Under the pieces are notes generated by a model, which saw nothing but the letters and a program-made list of their open reading frames with translations, did not search any database and was not told the origin of the DNA. Both the position numbers and the translations under genes were made by a program. Of a DNA stretch of 64,000 bases, positions 40,075-47,953 are shown in pieces. The DNA comes from Clostridium hydrogenum (lineage in GTDB: Bacteria > Bacillota > Clostridia > Clostridiales > Clostridiaceae), in NCBI RefSeq assembly GCF_021432385.1, contig NZ_JAEACT010000002.1, forward strand, positions 1,755,501 to 1,819,500. The letters are read 5' to 3'. The first letter of the stretch is position 1; each line of letters begins with the position of its first letter.

Positions 40075-40784
40075 AGATAGATATTTTAACATTGTTTCCT
40101 GAAATGTTTGATTTATTCAATCACAGCATTATAGGTAGGGCTATAAAAAATAATATTATAGAAATAGATACTCATAATATTAGAGACTACAGTAAAGATA
40201 AACATAAAAAAACTGATGACTATCCTTATGGTGGTGGAGCAGGAATGGTTATGACTGCACAACCTATAGTTGATTGTATAAAAGAGATAAAAGAAAGAAA
40301 TAAAGGAAAAGTTGTTTTTTTAGGACCAAAAGGTAAAAAGTTTGATCAAAGTATTGCAAAAGATATGAGTGAATATAAAGAGTTTATTGTATTGTGTGGA
40401 CATTATGAAGGAATAGATGAGAGGGTATACAAATATATTGATGAAGAGATATCTCTTGGAGATTTTGTATTAACTGGAGGAGAGATGGCTTGTATACCTA
40501 TAATAGATAGTGTATGCCGTATGATACCAGGGGTGCTTGCAAGCAGCGAAAGTTATACTGATGAATCCTTTTATAGTGGATTACTTGAGTACCCACAATA
40601 TACAAGGCCAGAATGCTTTGAGGGAGAAAAAGTCCCTGAGGTATTATTATCTGGTCATCATGAAAAAATTAGAAAATGGAGAAGAAAAAAGTCAATTTTA
40701 ATCACTAAAGAAAAAAGAAGAGATTTGTTTGAAAAAGTTAAATTGAGCAAAGAAGATTTAAAATTGCTTAGAGAAAAAGATTAA
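40059..40784 (+). CDS. trmD: tRNA (guanine37-N1) methyltransferase
   Basis: 241 residues, SPOUT fold with the trefoil knot. Motifs are [36 protein letters not shown] and [11 protein letters not shown]. It prevents +1 frameshifting by methylating G37. The start lies in the end of rimM. Confidence 0.97.
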   Translation: MERRLKIDILTLFPEMFDLFNHSIIGRAIKNNIIEIDTHNIRDYSKDKHKKTDDYPYGGGAGMVMTAQPIVDCIKEIKERNKGKVVFLGPKGKKFDQSIAKDMSEYKEFIVLCGHYEGIDERVYKYIDEEISLGDFVLTGGEMACIPIIDSVCRMIPGVLASSESYTDESFYSGLLEYPQYTRPECFEGEKVPEVLLSGHHEKIRKWRRKKSILITKEKRRDLFEKVKLSKEDLKLLREKD

Positions 40785-40795
40785 ATAAAAAATTG

Positions 40796-40824
40796 TTGCA
40801 TTATATATATTATTATGATAAAAT
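40796..40824 (+). promoter_or_regulatory. Promoter for rplS
   Basis: TTGCAT (40796-40801), 17-base spacer, TAAAAT (40819-40824) with a TG extension. It gives a leader of about 75 nt. Confidence 0.7.
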
Positions 40825-40831
40825 ACAATTT

Positions 40832-40885
40832 GTGCTAGTACGGGCGGTCCTCTGCTACAATAATGTAACACGAACGTCAAATAAT
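40832..40885 (+). ncRNA. Candidate ribosomal protein L19 leader RNA
   Basis: The stretch GTGCTAGTACGGGCGGTCC and on through CACGAACGTC lies between the promoter and the rplS ribosome site. It is much more GC-rich than its surroundings. An autoregulatory L19 leader is known from B. subtilis and relatives; I assign it from position and appearance, without having drawn a full covariance-supported fold. Confidence 0.5.
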
Positions 40886-40904
40886 CTTTAGGAGGGAATG
40901 CACT

Positions 40905-41255
40905 ATGTTAGATGTAATAAAAAGTATAGAAGCAGAACAAATAAGAAAAGACCTACCTAATTTTAATGTTGGAGATACTGTTAAAGTAGACGTTAAAATA
41001 AAAGAAGGCGAAAAAGAAAGAATTCAGGCTTTTGAAGGTACTGTACTTAAAAAGCAAAATGGTGGAATCAGAGAAACTTTCACTGTAAGAAGAGTAGCAT
41101 ATGGTGTTGGAGTTGAAAGAACATTCCCATTAAATGCGCCTATAATTGATAAAATTACAGTTGTAAGACACGGTAAAGTAAGAAGAGCAAAATTATACTA
41201 CTTAAGAACTAGAGTAGGTAAGGCTGCAAAAGTAAAAGAAATAATCAGAAAATAA
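40905..41255 (+). CDS. rplS: Ribosomal protein L19
   Basis: 116 residues, with [40 protein letters not shown] and [15 protein letters not shown] precedes ATG. It has its own promoter, leader and terminator within the trmD-lepB interval. Confidence 0.97.
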   Translation: MLDVIKSIEAEQIRKDLPNFNVGDTVKVDVKIKEGEKERIQAFEGTVLKKQNGGIRETFTVRRVAYGVGVERTFPLNAPIIDKITVVRHGKVRRAKLYYLRTRVGKAAKVKEIIRK

Positions 41256-41278
41256 GGGGCTTTATGTCCCTTTTTTAA
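41253..41278 (+). terminator. Terminator after rplS
   Basis: AAGGG / CCCTT stem with a GCTTTATGT loop, then TTTT. Confidence 0.7.
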
Positions 41279-41298
41279 TATCATGGTGGTGGTAAATT

Positions 41299-41844
41299 AT
41301 GGTTAAGCAATTACGTGAACTTGGAAAGTCGTTATTGGCAGCTATAGTTGCGGCTACAATAGTTATATTGTTTGTATTTGAAACTGTTAGTGTTGATGGA
41401 ACTTCCATGTATAGAACACTTCACAATAACGATAGATTAATAGTAGAAAAAGTTACTTATCGTTTTAGAAAACCTGTAAGGGGCGATATAGTAGTTTTTA
41501 AATGCCCTAGTGATACTAGTAAGAAATTCATAAAAAGGGTAATAGCTGTAGGCGGCGATAAAATAAAAATAGACAACGATAAGGTATATGTAAATGATAG
41601 ACTGATAGACGAACCATATACTTATTATATAAAACCAACTGATAATATAATTGAAGATGATAGAATTCATAATTTTAAGGAAACAACTGTGCCTAGTGGT
41701 ACTATATTTGTTTTAGGAGATAATAGGTACGACAGTCTTGATAGTAGATTTAAGGATGAAGTTGGATTTGTAAGTGATAAACTCATAATAGGAAAAGAAT
41801 TTTTAAGAGTTTATCCGTTTAATAAATTCGGAAAGGTTAGATAA
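41299..41844 (+). CDS. lepB: Signal peptidase I
   Basis: 181 residues. One N-terminal membrane helix (about 14-34), then the catalytic serine in VDGTSMYRTL and the catalytic lysine in KKFIKRVIAVGGD. GDNRYDSLDSR is the last family box. It removes signal peptides from exported proteins. GTGGTGG precedes the ATG. Confidence 0.96.
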   Translation: MVKQLRELGKSLLAAIVAATIVILFVFETVSVDGTSMYRTLHNNDRLIVEKVTYRFRKPVRGDIVVFKCPSDTSKKFIKRVIAVGGDKIKIDNDKVYVNDRLIDEPYTYYIKPTDNIIEDDRIHNFKETTVPSGTIFVLGDNRYDSLDSRFKDEVGFVSDKLIIGKEFLRVYPFNKFGKVR

Positions 41845-41846
41845 TC

Positions 41847-42695
41847 ATGATTGACTCAATAAATTGGTTTCCAGGCCATATGGCTAAAACAAGAAGGGAA
41901 ATAAAGGAGAATCTAAAATTAGTTGATGCTGTTATAGAAATTAGGGATTCTAGAATAGTAAATTCTAGTGCAAACCCAGAAATTGATCAAATTTGCAAAG
42001 ATAAACCACGAGTAATTCTTTTAAACAAATCAGATTTAGCCGAAGAATCTGTAAATAATAAATGGATTGAAAGTTTATCTCAAAATAATACAGATGTTTT
42101 ACCGGTTAATTGTATAACAGGAAAAGGTTTAAATAACATAAAACCAGTATTGAATTCTCTTTTAAAAGACAAACTTGAAAGATTAAAGAATAAAGGTATT
42201 AAAAGCTATACTATTAGGGTGATGGTTGTTGGCATACCCAATGTTGGCAAGTCATCTTTTATAAATAAAATGGCAAAAAATAATATTGCTAAGATTGGAG
42301 ATAGACCAGGAGTTACAAAGAATAAGCAATGGATAAAAACTAGTATAGGTATTGAGCTTATGGACACTCCAGGTGTATTGTGGCCTAAATTTCAAGATAA
42401 TAGTGTAGGAATTAATCTAGCATTTACAGGAGCAATTAAAGATGAAATACTTGATATAGAAGAATTAGCATTAAAACTTGTTGAGTTTTTGCAAAAGTTT
42501 TATCCTGAGAAGATTAAGGAAAGATATAAAATAGAAGAATTATTGGAAACTCCATTAGAAAATTTAGATTTAATAGCTAAAAAAAGAGGGGCTATTTTAA
42601 GAGGCGGATTAATTGATTACAATAGAGTTGCAATAATGCTTCTAGATGAATTTAGAGCAGGAAAAATAGGAAAAATCTCTTTGGAAAGGCCGTGA
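41847..42695 (+). CDS. rbgA: Ribosome biogenesis GTPase RbgA
   Basis: 282 residues, YlqF family. Permuted G motifs: NKSDL first, then GIPNVGKSSFIN and DTPG. The start INWFPGHMAKT is typical. It is needed for late 50S assembly. Two bases separate it from lepB, and rnhB overlaps its stop. Confidence 0.97.
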   Translation: MIDSINWFPGHMAKTRREIKENLKLVDAVIEIRDSRIVNSSANPEIDQICKDKPRVILLNKSDLAEESVNNKWIESLSQNNTDVLPVNCITGKGLNNIKPVLNSLLKDKLERLKNKGIKSYTIRVMVVGIPNVGKSSFINKMAKNNIAKIGDRPGVTKNKQWIKTSIGIELMDTPGVLWPKFQDNSVGINLAFTGAIKDEILDIEELALKLVEFLQKFYPEKIKERYKIEELLETPLENLDLIAKKRGAILRGGLIDYNRVAIMLLDEFRAGKIGKISLERP

Positions 42696-43480
42696 TAAAT
42701 GTGGATTTTTCAAAAATGAACTTAAATGAGATTAAAAGTTTTGTCAGTGACAAAAGCGAAGAAGAAAAGTTAAAAATAGCTGCAATCCTAACAGATGATA
42801 AACGCAAAAATGTAAATAAACTCGGCGAAACTTTAATTAAGAATAAAGAAAAAAAAGACATTGAAATAAAAAGGGTAAAGGGACTGTATGATTTTGATAG
42901 AAATTTTGGAGATATAGCTATAGCTGGAGTGGACGAAGTTGGAAGAGGACCACTTGCAGGACCTATAGTAGGTGCAGCAGTTATTTTAGATTTAAATGCC
43001 TGTAATGATAGCGAATTAATACTTGGTATAAATGATTCAAAAAAAATTTCTGCAAAGAAAAGAGAAGAATTAGCAGAAATAATAAAGAAGAAGGCTGTAA
43101 GCTATGCAATAGGAATATTGGATAATAATGAAATTGATAAAAATGGAATAGCATGGTGTAATAACGAAATATTTAGAATGGCCATTTCTAAGTTAAATGT
43201 AATGCCTAATTTGGTTATATCAGATGGTTATGCTGTTAGAGGTATCCCAATCAGAAATAATTTCATAGTAAAAGGTGATGCAAAGAGTGCAAGTATAGCA
43301 TGTGCATCTATTGTTGCAAAAGTTTATAGGGATAATTTAATGTATGAATATGCAAAGCAATATCCACAGTATGGCTTTGACAGCAATGTTGGTTATGGAT
43401 CACAAGGGCACATAGATGCAATAAAGAAATTTGGCACTTGCCCAATACATAGAATGAGCTTTTTAAAGAATATACTATAA
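42692..43480 (+). CDS. rnhB: Ribonuclease HII
   Basis: 262 residues. The catalytic Asp-Glu pair is in AGVDEVGRGPLAGP, a further aspartate in INDSKKIS, and ISDGY and KGDAKSASIACASIVAKV follow. The first 70 residues form the extra N-terminal region of Firmicute RNase HII. GTG 42692 overlaps the rbgA stop. It removes RNA primers and misplaced ribonucleotides. Confidence 0.96.
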   Translation: MINVDFSKMNLNEIKSFVSDKSEEEKLKIAAILTDDKRKNVNKLGETLIKNKEKKDIEIKRVKGLYDFDRNFGDIAIAGVDEVGRGPLAGPIVGAAVILDLNACNDSELILGINDSKKISAKKREELAEIIKKKAVSYAIGILDNNEIDKNGIAWCNNEIFRMAISKLNVMPNLVISDGYAVRGIPIRNNFIVKGDAKSASIACASIVAKVYRDNLMYEYAKQYPQYGFDSNVGYGSQGHIDAIKKFGTCPIHRMSFLKNIL

Positions 43481-43487
43481 ATAGAAA

Positions 43488-43549
43488 TTCAGAGTACAAA
43501 GTACAGTGAAGGATGATTTTCTGTAGCAAAGTGGAAGAAAATCATCCTT
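43488..43549. repeat. Hairpin repeat after rnhB
   Basis: Contains TTCAGAGTAC, then GTACAGTGAAGG and a 14-bp hairpin (43509-43522 with 43536-43549). The same sequence block starts at about 44034 in the larger palindrome, but there the hairpin loop is in inverted form. Confidence 0.7.
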
Positions 43550-43572
43550 TATTCCATTGCCCTTAAAGTTGT

Positions 43573-43947
43573 CTATTTATATACTTGAAAAGCATCCGTT
43601 ATATGATTCACAAAATGAGAATTATCGTTAAGGTTTAACAATATTTCAATAATATCAAATCTAAAGTCGAAATTTAGAAGATTTCTTTTTTGTATATATG
43701 CTAAAGCTGTTTTGTATATTTTATACTTCTTGGAATAAGTTACTGCCTCTATTGGATTTCCGTATATGGTTCCGTATCTACTTTTTACTTCAACAAAAAC
43801 TATATAAGAGTCTTTTTGCGCGATTATATCAATTTCTCCAAGCTTGCATCTGAAGTTTTTATCTAAAATCTTATAGCCTTTTTCACGTAAATGATATTCT
43901 GCTACATTTTCACCATAGTTACCTATCTTTTTATTAAATTCATACAT
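43573..43947 (-). CDS. yraN: YraN/UPF0102 family endonuclease-like protein
   Basis: 124 residues. The start NKKIGNYGENVAEYHLREKGY, then GEIDIIAQKD and FVEVKSR, form the PD-(D/E)xK-like core of the UPF0102 family. No activity has been settled. It commonly lies between rnhB and comM, as here. Minus strand, with an AAGGAA-type ribosome site. Confidence 0.9.
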   Translation of the reverse strand: MYEFNKKIGNYGENVAEYHLREKGYKILDKNFRCKLGEIDIIAQKDSYIVFVEVKSRYGTIYGNPIEAVTYSKKYKIYKTALAYIQKRNLLNFDFRFDIIEILLNLNDNSHFVNHITDAFQVYK

Positions 43948-43980
43948 AAATATATATTCCTTTCTTATGGAGTTACAAGA

Positions 43981-44287
43981 GGCTGTCGCACAAAATTATT
44001 TTATAAACAAATAATAAATATTGCGAACCATTATTCAGAGTACAACTGACAGAGTACAGAGTACAGTGAAGGATGATTTTCTTCCGCCTTGCTACAGAAA
44101 ATCTTATAACTTATTTTTTGATTGCTTACGCAATCGCTATATTATCAATGTGTTCAGCGAAGGTGACAACAGTTAAGTTAAAGATTTACCTGACGCAAGG
44201 AAAGATAAATCATCCTTCACTGTACTCTGATTTTTAGTTCGCAATAATTTTACGTTACGTATTAAATAGTCTTAGTGCGACAGCGCC
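43981..44287. repeat. Large nested palindromic element
   Basis: Nested inverted repeats are visible: GCTGTCGCAC (43982-43991) with GTGCGACAGC (44275-44284); ATTGCGAAC (44020-44028) with GTTCGCAAT (44237-44245); and a perfect 22-bp pair at 44058-44079 with 44207-44228. Inside are smaller hairpins, such as GATTGC/GCAATC at 44120-44135. No transposase is encoded. It fills the yraN-comM gap and looks like a non-autonomous mobile element. Confidence 0.75.
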
Positions 44288-44315
44288 ATTAACATCTATT
44301 TGTAAATTTTCAACA

Positions 44316-44723
44316 TTAAATAATGTTATCGTTTAAAAATTTTCTGTATTGTATGGCTTCCATTATGTGTTTTTTATCTATATTTTTAGCGTTATCTAAA
44401 TCGGCAATTGTTCGAGAGAGCTTTAAAATTTTGTTACAAGCTCTAGTGCTCAAATGATATTTAGTATAAACTAATTCTAAAATTCTGGAAGTTGCATTGG
44501 TTAGCTTGCAGAATTTTTTTATATGATCTTCTTTCATATCTGAATTACAGTAAAATCCATACTTTTTAAAACGGTCTCTTTGAATTTTTCTGGCAGATTT
44601 AACTCTTTTCTGAATACTTTCTGAAGATTCATTGTCTGTATTTTTTTCTCCAAAGAGTTGTTTAAAAGTTACGTCATTTACAAAAGAAAATATATCTATT
44701 CGGTCTAAAAGTGGTCCTGACAA
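44316..44723 (-). pseudogene. comM: comM/yifB C-terminal fragment, cut by the prophage
   Basis: The last 135 codons of the Mg-chelatase-like AAA+ protein ComM (YifB). It begins at the conserved SGPLLDRIDI motif and ends with the C-terminal domain pattern LSTRACNKILKLSRTIADLD and HIMEAIQYRKFL. The N-terminal 370 or so residues are missing and should lie past the right end of the inserted element. ComM is a branch-migration helicase in natural transformation in Gram-negative bacteria. The frame may open at TTG 44723, but a working protein is not expected. Confidence 0.93.
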
Positions 44724-46372
44724 CTTGGAAATATAATTTTTCCGAGCGTAGTCAGTGCAATTGCAAGGACGAGATGAACCATAGTACCCACATGGACAAG
44801 GGTTTGTGGAATAAGTTTGACGTTCACGATGTCGCTACTGGGGGGCATTTTCAAAAGATTATATGTTGCATTCCAAACAGAAACTTCTTCACCATGATCT
44901 ATTTCAGTACCAATAATTATTTCCTTTACTAATAAATGAATTAAATCATATTTATCTTTAAATGAAAGATTATCTATTTTTTTATTGTAATATTCAAGTT
45001 TGTTTTCCATAGAAACTATTAATTTATTTTCATTATCAATGTATTTATTTTTTTCCTTAATTATATTTATTAATGCAATAAACTTATTTTCTTCTTTTTT
45101 TATATCTAACAATTGTTCATCAAGTTCAGCATCATTAATCACTCCCTTTCTATAGAGCTTTAATATGTTATTTTTTTCATTTTTGATATTATCAAGTTCA
45201 GAGTTTAAATTTGATATCTGAGTAGTATTTTTTTGTTCAATGTGATTATTAGATTTTTCTTTTAATTTATCAATATAATTGTGATAGTTTTTTACTATTT
45301 CCAAGCAATCTACTAGAACACTATGTTCTATGCAATCTGCATTTACATTTAAATTTTTACATTGTATATTCATAATTTTTTTATTTTCTCCACGCTTACC
45401 ACTGCAAGCATAAACAGAATTCCTTTGCTTATAACTTATCCCATAATAATTCTTGCCACATTTTCCACATTTTATAAGTCCTCGAAGCAAATAATCTCGT
45501 ACTTTAGCATTTCGCATAGACAAAATTACATTTTCCTTTTTCACTATTTGGGCTTTGTTCCAAGTTTCATTATCTATTATTTGTGGTACTTTTCTTATAA
45601 TAGTTTCTTTTCTACGTGTAGCACGCTTACCATACTCATGAACACCTTTATATGTGCTACTACTTAAAATACGTTGTATGGTTCCAGAACGCCATTTACA
45701 GCTTATATTTTTAGTGCGTTTCCCTTTGCCACTTCCGCAACTGGTTGATATGTTTAAATTGTTCAAAACAATAGCTATGTTAATTGTACTTAATTTTTCA
45801 TTTACGTATAAATTAAATATTTTTTTTATTATATTGGCTTCATCTTCATTTATTTCTAGAAATCCTTCTTTATTCACAGTATAGCCATAAGGTACAATTC
45901 CACCTAGCCATTTACCTTTTTTAGCAGCTCTAGTTGCACCTAAGTACATTCTATCCAGAATATTATTTCTTTCTAATTCTGCCATGTTTAAATAGGTTAT
46001 AAACTGGAATCTTCCAGTAGGCGTATTTAAATCAAATGGTTCTGTGACACTAAGTATTTCTATCGTATATTTTCTTAGTAGTTCTACAGCTTTTAATCCA
46101 CTCAGAGTATCTCGCCCAAACCTATCAACCTTCCATACCAAAACTGTATCAAAAAGACCTGCTGCAGCATCCTTAATTAGTTTTGCCCCAGCAGGTCTTT
46201 CTATAAATTCAACAGTACCAGATATACCATCATCTAAGTATTCATTGAACATTTCCATATTATCACAATGCATTTCTAAGTACGTATGTAATATGTCAAT
46301 TTGATTTTCTATTGTTTCTCTTTCTTTTTGGTCATCAGAACTCACCCTACAATATAAGGCAATTTTTTTCAT
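44705..46372 (-). CDS. Large serine recombinase (integrase)
   Basis: 555 residues. The resolvase catalytic domain (about 1-150) has the nucleophile serine in ALYCRVSSDDQ and the VWKVDRFGRD helix. The recombinase domain follows to about 275, then a zinc ribbon with CGKCGKNYYG and a later Cys pair, then a long coiled coil (about 380-460). ATG 46372 overlaps the repressor end. The last codons and stop fall on comM sequence, so the C-terminus depends on the integrated state. It catalyses att recombination of the element. Confidence 0.95.
   Translation of the reverse strand: MKKIALYCRVSSDDQKERETIENQIDILHTYLEMHCDNMEMFNEYLDDGISGTVEFIERPAGAKLIKDAAAGLFDTVLVWKVDRFGRDTLSGLKAVELLRKYTIEILSVTEPFDLNTPTGRFQFITYLNMAELERNNILDRMYLGATRAAKKGKWLGGIVPYGYTVNKEGFLEINEDEANIIKKIFNLYVNEKLSTINIAIVLNNLNISTSCGSGKGKRTKNISCKWRSGTIQRILSSSTYKGVHEYGKRATRRKETIIRKVPQIIDNETWNKAQIVKKENVILSMRNAKVRDYLLRGLIKCGKCGKNYYGISYKQRNSVYACSGKRGENKKIMNIQCKNLNVNADCIEHSVLVDCLEIVKNYHNYIDKLKEKSNNHIEQKNTTQISNLNSELDNIKNEKNNILKLYRKGVINDAELDEQLLDIKKEENKFIALINIIKEKNKYIDNENKLIVSMENKLEYYNKKIDNLSFKDKYDLIHLLVKEIIIGTEIDHGEEVSVWNATYNLLKMPPSSDIVNVKLIPQTLVHVGTMVHLVLAIALTTLGKIIFPSCQDHF
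44710..44726. other. Left attachment junction (attL/attR) in comM
   Basis: Conserved comM sequence begins about here; on the minus strand it reads TTGTCAGGACCAC, coding for LSGPL. To the right the sequence belongs to the element. The exact crossover dinucleotide cannot be fixed without the other junction. Confidence 0.65.
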
Positions 46373-46764
46373 TTTAAATCGTTCCTTTCATCACGAATAG
46401 TTTTTAACGCTTTTTTTATATATCTTTCAATTAACTCTTTTTCATATTCTTTAATTTCTATGCCATCAAGTGACAATTCTTCAGAAGATAGAACAACCTG
46501 AAAAGCTTCTTCTAGATCACTCACAACATATTCACCATCTGTAGAAAAAAGCAAGTCTTCTGCTTTAACTCCTAATGCCTCCGCAATTTTTGTTAATGTT
46601 TCTGTATTTAAATTTTGCCTTTCCCCACTTTCGATTTGTGAAATAGTAGAAGTACCCACATGGGCATCTTTTGCTAATTTATATGCACTTGTACTTTGTG
46701 CTTCTCTGATTTTCTTAATGTTTTGACCTAATATTGAAATTTGCTTACTTTTCATCTTTATCAC
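46369..46764 (-). CDS. CI-like XRE-family repressor
   Basis: 131 residues. The HTH_3 domain (about 6-65) has IKKIREAQSTSAYKLAKDAHVGTSTISQIESGERQNLNTETL. The C-terminal part is acidic and helical, with no LexA-type peptidase, so induction is not by self-cleavage of this protein. It overlaps the integrase by 4 bases and is divergent from the Cro-like gene, so it probably holds lysogeny and drives the integrase too. Confidence 0.9.
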   Translation of the reverse strand: MIKMKSKQISILGQNIKKIREAQSTSAYKLAKDAHVGTSTISQIESGERQNLNTETLTKIAEALGVKAEDLLFSTDGEYVVSDLEEAFQVVLSSEELSLDGIEIKEYEKELIERYIKKALKTIRDERNDLK

Positions 46765-46794
46765 CTTTATTATTTTTATTTCCGTTTACAGAAC

Positions 46795-46824
46795 TATAAT
46801 AACATTATTATTTCACATTGTAAA
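46795..46824 (-). promoter_or_regulatory. Promoter for the repressor-integrase pair
   Basis: On the minus strand TTTACA (46819-46824) is 17 bases from TATTAT (about 46796-46801). A TTCACATTGTAAA operator candidate covers the -35. Confidence 0.55.
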
Positions 46825-47020
46825 GATATATGCAAAAATAATGCTTCCGTAGTCGGAAACAAAATTCGATAATTATTTCACAAAACGGAGATATATTTTG
46901 ACATATTGAGTAATAATAAGCTATAAAGAGCTATTTTCAAATTGTAAGAAAATTTAGCCTTTTTTAAATTTGAAGTACTTCACAATACGGATATATAATT
47001 ATGGCATAGTTCACGAAACG
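46812..47020. promoter_or_regulatory. Operator array between repressor and Cro-like gene
   Basis: Four related sites: TTCACATTGTAAAGATATAT at 46812, TTCACAAAACGGAGATATAT at 46877, TTCACAATACGGATATATAA at 46979 and TTCACGAAACGAAAATAGCA at 47010. They share TTCAC-n-AWACG with an AT tail. One overlaps the repressor -35; the last two overlap the rightward promoter. Confidence 0.7.
46970..46999 (+). promoter_or_regulatory. Early rightward promoter for the Cro-like gene
   Basis: TTGAAG (46970-46975), 18-base spacer, TATAAT (46994-46999). The -10 lies within an operator candidate. Confidence 0.6.
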
Positions 47021-47062
47021 AAAATAGCAGATGTGAACTAAATTAAAGAAAGGAGACTTAAG

Positions 47063-47269
47063 ATGGATTTCAAAGAGTTAATTACTAATAAAGGCTTTAC
47101 AATGTACAGGCTTGCAAAACAATCTGGACTGGGGCAATCCACAATAAACGAAATAGCTAATGGTAATAGGAAAAATCCTAATATGAATACATTAACTAGC
47201 ATAGCAGATACATTAAAAACTTCTGTAGACGAGCTTTGTAATAGTTTGAAATTGGAGGAGGATAAATAA
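47063..47269 (+). CDS. Cro-like XRE-family regulator
   Basis: 68 residues, almost entirely one HTH_3 domain: FTMYRLAKQSGLGQSTINEIANGNRKNPNMNTLTSIADTL. GGAGAC lies before ATG. It is divergent from the repressor and first in the rightward operon, so a Cro role is likely. The stop overlaps the next start (TAATG). Confidence 0.88.
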   Translation: MDFKELITNKGFTMYRLAKQSGLGQSTINEIANGNRKNPNMNTLTSIADTLKTSVDELCNSLKLEEDK

Positions 47270-47424
47270 TGAATTTACCAGTTAGAGAAGAAATTGTGTG
47301 TGGAAAAAGAAGAATAATAATTAAACGTAAAGCTTCAGGTGTAGATAAAACCAAAGAAGCTGTCTTATTAATAATGGGGAGGGACAAATGGGAGTATAAA
47401 GAAGACATAAGTCAAGCTCAATAA
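47269..47424 (+). CDS. 51-residue early protein
   Basis: Begins MNLPVREEIVCGKRRIIIKR. Its ATG overlaps the cro-like stop and GGAGGA lies upstream inside that gene. Basic, no recognised domain. It may be a small phage regulator or accessory protein. Confidence 0.6.
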   Translation: MNLPVREEIVCGKRRIIIKRKASGVDKTKEAVLLIMGRDKWEYKEDISQAQ

Positions 47425-47495
47425 ATTAGCGGTAAAAGTATTATAGGAAGTAATTAAATTTATATAAAAAGTCTCAGATGATATTTCTAATGCCA

Positions 47496-47520
47496 TAAGA
47501 GTATCAATACTCTTATTTAA
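47496..47520 (+). terminator. Hairpin after the cro-like pair
   Basis: TAAGAGTA / TACTCTTA stem with loop TCAA, then TTT. It is a weak or partial terminator before the next gene group. Confidence 0.5.
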
Positions 47521-47590
47521 CTATTTACTATATGCTAGTGAATAATTTTCCATATAGTACACACACTATAAAAATAGGAGTGTGAGATAT

Positions 47591-47734
47591 ATGAAGAAAA
47601 AAGATGATGATGAAATAAAAGTAGTAATTGTAAATCCTGAACGTATTCCAATAGCAGAAGAACGTTTAATCAAGTTTCTTTATGATGAATATATAAGAGA
47701 AATAGATTTAATGAAACAGGAGCAACAAACATGA
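47591..47734 (+). CDS. 47-residue acidic early protein
   Basis: Begins MKKKDDDEIKVVIVNPERI. AGGAGTG precedes ATG. Helical second half. It overlaps the next gene by 4 bases (ATGA). Unknown. Confidence 0.6.
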   Translation: MKKKDDDEIKVVIVNPERIPIAEERLIKFLYDEYIREIDLMKQEQQT

Positions 47735-47895
47735 TAAACATGAATGAAGTAACAATAGTGGTGCATTATCCAACTCCTGAAAATCAAGAAGAATACGACA
47801 GAAGAGTGGCAGAAGTTTATGCAGAAATCATATCTAGACATTTAAGCAATGACGATATAAGGAAACTTGCACGACTTTTAAAGTCAGGTAAATAA
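47731..47895 (+). CDS. 54-residue early protein
   Basis: Begins MINMNEVTIVVHYPTPENQE and ends with a helix (DDIRKLARLLKSGK). GGAGCAA is the ribosome site, and it is coupled to the gene before by ATGA. Its form fits small phage proteins near antirepressor genes; function unknown. Confidence 0.6.
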   Translation: MINMNEVTIVVHYPTPENQEEYDRRVAEVYAEIISRHLSNDDIRKLARLLKSGK

Positions 47896-47953
47896 AGAGT
47901 TGCACAAAAGATTAAAAAGTTATAAGCAATCAAAAAAGAAAAGGAGGGCAATC

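Noticed and set aside
44711..44932. Plus-strand open frame across the att junction
   Set aside because: Opposite strand of the integrase end and comM fragment; no ribosome site and no domain.
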